From the NCBI GenBank assembly GCA_040757795.1, contig JBFLWG010000009.1, forward strand, positions 1-26,749: a stretch of 26,749 nt of DNA, read 5' to 3'. The position numbers and the translations under genes were made by a program. The notes beneath the pieces were generated by a model. That model was given only the letters and a program-made list of their open reading frames with translations, was not told where the DNA came from and ran no database searches. Origin of the DNA: DYTO01 sp040757795 (lineage in GTDB: Archaea; Hadarchaeota; Hadarchaeia; Hadarchaeales; Hadarchaeaceae). Positions 20,927 through 26,749 of the stretch are shown here, one piece after another; the first letter of the stretch is position 1, and each line of letters starts with the position of its first letter.

Positions 20927-22105
20927 ATGGACAAATACGATGTCGTGGTGGTCGGTGCCGGCCCCGCAGGGCTGGAGGCTGCGAAAGCCGCCGCATCCGA
21001 GGGGGCCAAGACGCTTTTGCTCGAAATGAGGGCCCAGGTTGGGGGACAGGTCAATCCGTCCGCCATCGTGCCCGCCGGAGAGCTGAAGAAAGCGGTGGCC
21101 GCCAGCTTCAAGGAGATAGAGTTCAGGTCTGATAAGAAAAGGGCTGTGATTAGGGGCAGGCTTTCCCTCATAGACCGCGCCAGACTTGACAGGCTCCTTG
21201 CGGCCGAAGCTGCATCAAGCGGCACCGAGATATGGATAAACTCCCCCGTAAAGGAACTGTTAACGAAGGACGGGAGGGTGGTGGGGGTAAGGGCCGAGTC
21301 TGGCGGCTGGTCGGAAGACATCAGGAGCGAGATTGTCATCGACGCCACGGGGGCGGTTGGGGAGTGGTCCGGCCTTTTCAGGAAATTCACTGGGGCGGAC
21401 CATCCCAAGAATCAGGTAGTGTTCACGAGCGAATACCTCATGGCAAACGCCAAGGTCGAAACCCCGGAGATTATTTTCACTTCATATCTTGCCCCGGGCG
21501 GCCACGCCTGGCTTTACCCGGCCGGCGGCGGCTTCGCGTTCGTCGGCATCTCCGGGGTGAGGATACACCCGGATGTCGCCCTTGACGAGTTCCTGGGCAG
21601 GCATAACCTTCCATCGCTCAAGGGCGCCAGCCCTGTCGCGGCTTTCAGAGGGCAGCTGCCTCTTGGCGGGCCGCTCGACAATGTCTGCGGGGACGGGGTG
21701 ATAGCCGTCGGTGGATCGGCGGGCCATTTCTACCAGCTGTCGGGGCAGGGGCTCCGCTACGCGATGAAGGGCGGGGAGCTCGCCGGAAAGGCCGCGGTCG
21801 ACGCAATCATGGCGGGGGATTTTTCAATGCGTGGGCTCTCAGGGTTCCAGCGGGCGATGGCGTCGGAGTTTGGCTACGACTTTGAGGTGGGCCGCCTGCT
21901 CCATTCGTCCCTGGAGGTGTCGCAGGACAGGAAGATGGGCGAGCTGCTCGGCTCCATCAAGGGAAAGCCGGACCTCGCGCGGAGCTTCTTGGATGTTTTT
22001 CTGGGCCACAGGCTGAAGGCGTCCGTGGGCAGACTTTTGAGGGACAGGCGGGTCACGAAGGTTTTCGGGCGGGAGACTGTGGGGAAGGCGCTCGCTCTGA
22101 AATGA
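20927..22105 (+). CDS. Geranylgeranyl-reductase-family FAD oxidoreductase
   Basis: The protein of about 392 residues has an N-terminal Rossmann motif VVVVGAGPAGLEAA and an acidic E at the end of the second strand (LLLEMRAQVGG). A central GGHAWLYPAGG corresponds to the substrate-side YxWxFP motif of geranylgeranyl reductases. The second FAD motif, usually GDAAG, is GGSAG here. Members hydrogenate isoprenoid chains of archaeal lipids or quinones; others are uncharacterised. Divergence in both motifs means the exact substrate is open. The start is ATG 20927 (or GTG one codon earlier) after GGGGGA. The TFB gene begins 16 bases downstream, so they are probably co-transcribed. Confidence 0.88.
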   Translation: MDKYDVVVVGAGPAGLEAAKAAASEGAKTLLLEMRAQVGGQVNPSAIVPAGELKKAVAASFKEIEFRSDKKRAVIRGRLSLIDRARLDRLLAAEAASSGTEIWINSPVKELLTKDGRVVGVRAESGGWSEDIRSEIVIDATGAVGEWSGLFRKFTGADHPKNQVVFTSEYLMANAKVETPEIIFTSYLAPGGHAWLYPAGGGFAFVGISGVRIHPDVALDEFLGRHNLPSLKGASPVAAFRGQLPLGGPLDNVCGDGVIAVGGSAGHFYQLSGQGLRYAMKGGELAGKAAVDAIMAGDFSMRGLSGFQRAMASEFGYDFEVGRLLHSSLEVSQDRKMGELLGSIKGKPDLARSFLDVFLGHRLKASVGRLLRDRRVTKVFGRETVGKALALK

Positions 22106-22121
22106 TGTGGGGGCTCCCCAA

Positions 22122-23009
22122 ATGCGCTGCCCTTCGTGTAGCAGCACCTCCGTCCTGCACGACCACAACCGCGGGGAACAGGTCTGCACCCGGTGCGGGC
22201 TGGTGATCCTTGAGAAGCTACTGGAGCCGGGGCCGGAGTGGAGGAGCACTCCCGAGAAGCCATCGGGCCGGGCGGACATTTCATCTGGACTGGATGTAAC
22301 AAGGCACGACCTCGGCATGGGCAGCGGTTTTGACGTGCCACGCGAGTTCTCCCCCCTCCAAAGGGCAAAGCTTCGCAGGATGCAGGCGCTCAATGAGCGG
22401 TCTCGGGTCAGGGGGTGGGAGGACAGGAGCCTCCGATACGCCCTGGTCGAGCTGGGCAAAATATGCGGGGACCTGTCTCTCCCCAAGGGCGTCAGGGCTG
22501 AAGCCAGCGTGAACTACAGGCGCGCCAAAGCCAAGGGGATGGTGCTCGGCAGGGAGACCAGCCAGGTCCTCGGGGCAGTTGTCCTTCTCACATGCCGGGC
22601 GAGGGGGCTGCCCAGGGGCGCGGGCGAGGTGGCAAAGTCCGTCTCATCAAGGTACAAGATTCAGAACAAGGTGGCGCTGAGGAACATCAACAAGATTGTG
22701 GGTGTCATGAGGCGGGAGCTCGGGGTTCGGGAGCAAAGAATCTCGGCTTTGGACTACCTGAACAGGTTCGCCCCTAAGCTGAAGCTGTCGGGCGAGGCTC
22801 TCGGCTTGGCACACGAGATGTTCGCAAAGCTGCCAAGAAGCTTCCGGGCCAAGTCTCCGCTGTTCCTCGCCGCCGTCCTGGTTTACTCCGCTGCGAGGGA
22901 CGCGGGGGACGATATCACCCTGCGGCAGGTGTCCAAGGAGATGAATGTCGGGATGTCGAGCCTTTCCCAGAATGCTGCACGCGCGAAAGAACTCATTGAA
23001 AAAAGTTGA
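22122..23009 (+). CDS. tfb: Transcription initiation factor B (TFB) homologue
   Basis: TFB recruits RNA polymerase to TBP-bound promoters. ATG 22122 gives about 295 residues; GTG 22107 is possible. It has a zinc ribbon C3/C6/C22/C25, a B-reader/linker region about 45-85 (SSGLDVTRHDLGMGSGF, quite unlike the usual archaeal 'TG.P.....HD.GL.T'), and two cyclin repeats about 100-190 and 200-292. The cyclin repeats are well conserved in pattern (ALVELGKICGDLSLPKGV; EVAKSVSSRY; ALDYLNRFAPKL; ITLRQVSKEMNV). Because the reader is divergent, it may be a secondary TFB paralogue rather than the housekeeping one; I cannot see whether another copy exists. It follows the flavoprotein gene. Confidence 0.93.
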   Translation: MRCPSCSSTSVLHDHNRGEQVCTRCGLVILEKLLEPGPEWRSTPEKPSGRADISSGLDVTRHDLGMGSGFDVPREFSPLQRAKLRRMQALNERSRVRGWEDRSLRYALVELGKICGDLSLPKGVRAEASVNYRRAKAKGMVLGRETSQVLGAVVLLTCRARGLPRGAGEVAKSVSSRYKIQNKVALRNINKIVGVMRRELGVREQRISALDYLNRFAPKLKLSGEALGLAHEMFAKLPRSFRAKSPLFLAAVLVYSAARDAGDDITLRQVSKEMNVGMSSLSQNAARAKELIEKS

Positions 23010-23076
23010 AAAAAATCCAATTTACGACTGCCAAACATCTTTTTATGGCCGTGCTAGTTAGATTTGGTGTGCCCAG

Positions 23077-23967
23077 ATGAGGCCGGCTGGACGGATTGAG
23101 GAGGTCTTTTGCCCCAAGTGCAAGCGTTACGTGGGGACTTTTGAGAAATGTCCCTATTGCCATGCGAAGGTTCCAAAGCGGCTTTCCTTCCGCCTGTTGA
23201 AGTGGGGCGGTCTGACGATCGCCGTCTTGGGGATACTGTTTCTTTATGTGGACGTGCGTGGCCCCCACATCCTGGTAAAGTCCCCGTACCAGCTCAGGGT
23301 CAGCGACCTCTACCTGGAGAACAGCGCGACCATGAACATGGCCCAGGTGATAATGACGGGCAAGGCCACTTTTGTGAAGTATTATGAGGACACGCGGTTC
23401 TTGGGGATGTTCATAACAGACCTCGAGAATGAGAACGCGGATGTTTTCATACGGGCTTACGACGCCACGACCCTCACACTCCTCGCGATGGAAAACCAAA
23501 GGCTCGCAGAAAACAGCCCGACGCCAAAATACCCCGCCGTCGGCGACATCGTCACCCTCCGGGGAAATCTGAGGGTCAGGGCCTCGGGTGAATTCATCGG
23601 AGAATTCAGGATGCTGATCCTGCAGTACCCTGAGGGGGTGCTTGAGATAAACAGGCCGGCCGCCACCACCGTCACCATCAAACAGGTGGTAGACAACATG
23701 GACAATTTTTCGCTCTACCAAAGGTTGCAAGTTGAAGGAAAAATAATTTCAACATCGGACCTCGGCTGGGCCAGGGTATACAATCTTTACGACATGAACT
23801 CCGGGGCCGAGATGAGCTTGATGCTTTCAAATGTCCTGAACTACTTCGGGACGCCCGTCCAGCTTAACATTGGGGACCTGATTCGTGTCAAAGGCGCAAT
23901 CCAGTCCTACTACGGGGCGCCCCAGCTCTGGGTGGCGTCATGGGATGATTTGGCGGTGATAGGATGA
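23077..23967 (+). CDS. Zinc-ribbon/TM protein with two exported OB-like domains
   Basis: This 296-residue protein begins with a cytoplasmic zinc ribbon, C12-P-K-C15 and C25-P-Y-C28, then a single transmembrane helix (about 43-58). The rest lies outside the cell. The outer part has two OB-fold-like repeats: residues about 88-200 ('IMTGKATFVKYYED...VGDIVTLRGNLRV') and about 215-296 ('LQVEGKIISTSD...IGDLIRVKGAIQSYYGAPQLWV'). The VGD.V...G pattern recurs at each barrel end. The OB call is by pattern. A TATA-like CATCTTTTTATGG precedes it by 34 bases. It overlaps the next gene by ATGA, heading a coupled operon that ends in a TctA-like permease. Function is unknown. Confidence 0.82.
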   Translation: MRPAGRIEEVFCPKCKRYVGTFEKCPYCHAKVPKRLSFRLLKWGGLTIAVLGILFLYVDVRGPHILVKSPYQLRVSDLYLENSATMNMAQVIMTGKATFVKYYEDTRFLGMFITDLENENADVFIRAYDATTLTLLAMENQRLAENSPTPKYPAVGDIVTLRGNLRVRASGEFIGEFRMLILQYPEGVLEINRPAATTVTIKQVVDNMDNFSLYQRLQVEGKIISTSDLGWARVYNLYDMNSGAEMSLMLSNVLNYFGTPVQLNIGDLIRVKGAIQSYYGAPQLWVASWDDLAVIG

Positions 23968-25412
23968 CGGAGCACGACCACAAGACCTGCCCGGCCTGCG
24001 ACAAGCCAACGGGCGGCTATGTCCCTTGCCCGCACTGTGGTGCCGACCCGCGCTTCCGGGTCACCCTAAAGTTCGCGATGTGGCTCTGCATAGCGGCGCT
24101 TGCGCTTGCCGCCGTATTTATTTACATGAGCGTTGCCACATCTGAAATTGCACCCACGCCTGTGTCAACCATCGACACTTGGATGGACTATTCCTACGTG
24201 GTCATTCAGGGAGTTGTCAGCTCGGGGCCGCAGTACAGCGAGACCTCGATGACATTCACAGTCTACGACGGGAGCGCCTTGGAAGAGAAAGACGCCACGA
24301 TAACAGTGGAGGTCTACGACCCGGCATTCCACAGGCTGCTCGCTGACAACAAGGTGCCTTCGGTGGGTGACAACGTCCGAATATTCGGGCAGCTCCGCGC
24401 GCCAGCCTCAGGTGACAGGCAGATCAACCCGTCCAACGCCGACGAAATAACGCTTACAAAGGCCCAGGTTTCTCAAACCACAGTTCCCCAGATATTGAAC
24501 ACATTCGGCACGAGCCAGTCGCTACTTTACAATAGGCTGACCGTGACCGGCAGCATCAAGGGCCTCAGGCCGCTGAGCTCCGCAAAGATATACACTCTGG
24601 AGGACAATGGCAGGGAGATCGAGGTTTACGTCCACAATGGCCTGGGCACTTATGTTGAAAAAAGTCAGCTGAACTTGAAAGTCCTTGACATGGTGAGGAT
24701 CACTGCGGGCCTTTCCCACTACAGCGGGACCCCTCAGTTTTCAATTGCCGACTTTGATGAAGTCCAAGTGACCGGCTCCGATAACCTGAGCAGTACTGCG
24801 CTGGAGAACATCGACAACGGCCTGGTTGACAAGTACGTGAGGACGGGCGGGAAAGTGGTTTTCGTTGAAATGGTCGGCACAGGCTCCGACCTTGAAGTTT
24901 CTGAAAGGATAATTTGGCTTGAAAACAGCGCGATTAGAATCTCCGTGAACGAGGATCTATTCCAGATACTGCCGGCTGAAACAAAGAACATGGTCTCAAG
25001 AGGGGCCCAGCTTGAGCTGATTGGCAAGGTGAAAAGGTACGGGTCCGGGCTCAGGATAGAATGGGTCGGCCCGCAAACGCCGACAATTTCACAGGGACAA
25101 TATGAGCCGGCGCCGGTGGACAACTTTGCGAATATCACCTCCGCGGCTGCCGACAACCTTGTGACGGTGGCCGGCGCCGTCCAAAGCACCAGCTTGATAA
25201 TAAAGGGCTACCTGCCGGACGACATCTTCCTCAATGTCTACGACAACTTCGGAAACACCACGAAGGTGTACCTCCCGAACTTCATGTACGAGAGGATGCA
25301 AAGTCCGCCAAGAACTGGAGAAAATGTCAAAGTGGTCGGGAAAGTGATGACCGTCTCGGGCGCCGTGGCTGTCCAGCCAGGGGTGCTGGGGGATGTCCAG
25401 AAGGTGAGTTGA
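23964..25412 (+). CDS. Zinc-ribbon/TM protein with about four exported OB-like domains
   Basis: This 482-residue larger paralogue of the upstream protein has an N-terminal zinc ribbon C9-P-A-C12 and C22-P-H-C25, a transmembrane helix about 37-56, then about 425 extracytoplasmic residues. Four OB-like repeats are suggested by recurring 'V.G.V....' starts and '.GD.V...G' ends: about 70-165 (VVIQGVV to VGDNVRIFGQL), 180-275 (LTVTGSI to VRITAGLSHYSGTPQF), 290-375 (VRTGGKV to LELIGKVKRYGSGL) and 400-482 (VTVAGAV to VKVVGKVMTVSGAV). The ATG lies within the stop of the previous gene and the stop is one base before the permease ATG. The repeats have no catalytic motif I can see. Confidence 0.82.
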   Translation: MTEHDHKTCPACDKPTGGYVPCPHCGADPRFRVTLKFAMWLCIAALALAAVFIYMSVATSEIAPTPVSTIDTWMDYSYVVIQGVVSSGPQYSETSMTFTVYDGSALEEKDATITVEVYDPAFHRLLADNKVPSVGDNVRIFGQLRAPASGDRQINPSNADEITLTKAQVSQTTVPQILNTFGTSQSLLYNRLTVTGSIKGLRPLSSAKIYTLEDNGREIEVYVHNGLGTYVEKSQLNLKVLDMVRITAGLSHYSGTPQFSIADFDEVQVTGSDNLSSTALENIDNGLVDKYVRTGGKVVFVEMVGTGSDLEVSERIIWLENSAIRISVNEDLFQILPAETKNMVSRGAQLELIGKVKRYGSGLRIEWVGPQTPTISQGQYEPAPVDNFANITSAAADNLVTVAGAVQSTSLIIKGYLPDDIFLNVYDNFGNTTKVYLPNFMYERMQSPPRTGENVKVVGKVMTVSGAVAVQPGVLGDVQKVS

Positions 25413-25413
25413 G

Positions 25414-26730
25414 ATGTATACTCTGATTTACCCCATCTACGGCCTGATCGGCGTCCTCATCGGGACAATGCTTTCGATCCTCCCAGGCCTCCATGTGCTC
25501 AACTTTGCGGGGATAGGGATTTTTATTTACCTAGCTATCCCGATGGACCCGCTCGGGCTTGCTCTTGTTTTTGCGGGGATGCTCGTCGCGTACTCAATAG
25601 TCGGCACGATAACATCGACTTTCATGGGGGCGCCAGATGACAGCACTGTCTACATGACCTTCCCAAACCAGAAGTACCTGATGTACGGCAGAGGCTACGA
25701 GGCTTCTGTCATTTCAGGGCTGGGCTCGCTCGGGGCGGCATTCATGCTTCTTGCTCTCGCGCCAATCGCCAGCACAATTTTCCCGATCTTCCGCAAGATC
25801 ACGACCCCCCACATGACATGGATACTGTTCGGCGTGGCCATCTACCTGCTGCAGTCTGAATGGCCGAAGGACTGGGGCAGCAGGGCGAAGACAAGGCTTG
25901 GAAGACTGAAGGACGGGTGGGCGAGCCTGAGCGCCGGCTGGCTGGTGTTCTTCCTCTCCATGATGCTGGGGTTCATAATCCTGAACACCCCGATAGTCGC
26001 GCCCGACAAGGCATTCCAGAACATCATGCCGGTGTTCGTAGGGTTCTTCGCCGTCCCGTGGGTCCTCACCAACTTGATCTCAAAGGCCAGCATCCCCCCA
26101 CAGACCGCCAAAAATGAATTCTATGTTAAAAAGATGGACCTGGTGAGGGGGACGTCCGCCGGCTTCATGGGTGGGATGTTCGCGGCTTACGAACCTATCA
26201 TAACGGCCGGCACGGGCGGGATACTGGCCGGGCACGCCACCAGCACCCAAGGGGACATCCAGTTCATGGTCTCCGGAAGCGCGGGGAGGTTCGCTTACTA
26301 TGTCGGATCGTTTTTCCTGCTGTGGGTACCTTTGCTCCACCTGACCAGGAAGGGGATGGCGCTGGTCACAGGGCTAGTCTTCCAGCCAAGGAGCGACTCG
26401 GAGTTCTGGCTTTTCATGGCCACGCTGGCGATCACCATAGTGGTCTCGTTCCTGATCCTGCTCTTCGTCTCGAAGTACCTTGCGAGGCTTGTCTCCGGGT
26501 ACAGCTTCACGAAAATTTCCATCATTGTGCTGATAATAATCCTGTCGATGGTATTCCTGTTCTCCGGCCTCGAGGGGCTTGTGATAATGTCGATATGTAC
26601 GGGGCTGGGGCTGACGGCGCCGATGTTCAGGACCAGGCGGCTGAACATGCTGATGGGGTTCTTCTTCCCGATTTTTCTAAACATGGCCGGGATGAGGGCT
26701 GACGTCCTGAAGGTCTTGGGGGTGTGGTGA
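25414..26730 (+). CDS. TctA/DUF112-like polytopic transporter (archaeal COG1784 type)
   Basis: This 438-residue protein has about ten hydrophobic helices. The start, YGLIGVLIGTMLSILPGLHV, fits the glycine/proline-rich first repeat of the tripartite tricarboxylate permease TctA family. A second glycine-rich stretch, FMGGMFAAYEPIITAGTGGI near residues 250-269, resembles its inverted repeat. Archaeal versions form a separate group of predicted permeases. Bacterial TctA needs a small membrane subunit TctB and a binding protein TctC; neither is seen here. Instead two exported OB-like proteins precede it in a coupled operon, and the next gene starts in its stop codon (TGATG). The substrate is unknown. 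Confidence 0.85.
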   Translation: MYTLIYPIYGLIGVLIGTMLSILPGLHVLNFAGIGIFIYLAIPMDPLGLALVFAGMLVAYSIVGTITSTFMGAPDDSTVYMTFPNQKYLMYGRGYEASVISGLGSLGAAFMLLALAPIASTIFPIFRKITTPHMTWILFGVAIYLLQSEWPKDWGSRAKTRLGRLKDGWASLSAGWLVFFLSMMLGFIILNTPIVAPDKAFQNIMPVFVGFFAVPWVLTNLISKASIPPQTAKNEFYVKKMDLVRGTSAGFMGGMFAAYEPIITAGTGGILAGHATSTQGDIQFMVSGSAGRFAYYVGSFFLLWVPLLHLTRKGMALVTGLVFQPRSDSEFWLFMATLAITIVVSFLILLFVSKYLARLVSGYSFTKISIIVLIIILSMVFLFSGLEGLVIMSICTGLGLTAPMFRTRRLNMLMGFFFPIFLNMAGMRADVLKVLGVW

Positions 26731-26749
26731 TGAGAGGGTTGACTCACTT
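26730..26749 (+). CDS. Start of a further gene of the OB/TctA operon (truncated)
   Basis: An ATG at 26730 overlaps the permease stop codon (TGATG) and opens a frame MRGLTH that runs off the window. The one-base overlap matches the spacing elsewhere in this operon. Only six codons are visible, so nothing can be said of the product. Confidence 0.4.

Noticed and set aside
1..26749. CRISPR arrays, insertion sequences, prophage or integrase sites
   Set aside because: No regularly spaced repeats, transposase or integrase frames, terminal inverted repeats or phage structural genes were seen, and the tRNA 3' ends show no nearby duplicate.

Overview
The window is archaeal and gene-dense, with about 58% G+C by eye. 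The evidence is a 7S/SRP RNA, intron-containing tRNAs, TATA-box promoters about 26 bases ahead of starts (many transcripts apparently leaderless or nearly so), a TFB homologue, a class I lysyl-tRNA synthetase, a geranylgeranyl-reductase-type flavoprotein, AMMECR1 and Mut7-C proteins, a ubiquitin-like sulfur carrier with a TtuA enzyme, and a two-protein (LipS1/LipS2-type) lipoyl synthase. I cannot place it below Archaea; a euryarchaeal-side, probably uncultured, lineage fits best. There is no phage, IS element, CRISPR array or rRNA.

Layout. 0-2.7 kb: a truncated gene, intron-bearing tRNA-Glu, a small membrane-anchored secreted protein, tRNA-Val, a DUF155-like membrane protein, tRNA-Ser with an oddly placed intron, and the SRP RNA. 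2.8-5.1 kb (minus): an M50 membrane protease, ubiquitin-like sulfur carrier and TtuA tRNA thiolase in one operon, divergent from CutA, a flavin reductase and a nucleotidyltransferase. 6.8-9.7 kb: LysRS, an ERCC4-type nuclease and a CBS-pair protein. 9.8-11.1 kb: an HTH regulator coupled to a MinD-like ATPase. 11.2-13.5 kb (minus): IscS-like, IscU-like and an unknown Cys-rich protein. 13.6-16.5 kb (plus): a complete lipoylation operon (split lipoate ligase plus two radical SAM proteins). 16.5-18.2 kb: AMMECR1, Mut7-C, a CxxC/winged-helix-like protein and a 46-residue charged protein. 18.3-20.9 kb: two paralogous surface proteins and a second MinD-like ATPase with a changed P-loop. 20.9-23.0 kb: flavoprotein plus TFB. 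23.1-26.7 kb: a tightly coupled operon of two zinc-ribbon/TM/OB-like-repeat proteins and a TctA-like permease, continuing off the window.

How it fits together. Sulfur trafficking is the main theme: an IscS/IscU module, a ubiquitin-like carrier with tRNA thiolase, and lipoyl assembly sit within 14 kb, and the isc and lipoyl operons diverge from one 94-base spacer. The IscS homologue keeps its PLP lysine and mobile-loop cysteine but has lost other conserved cofactor contacts. The least explained parts are the exported OB-like/TctA operon and the pair of single-cysteine surface proteins next to the altered MinD.
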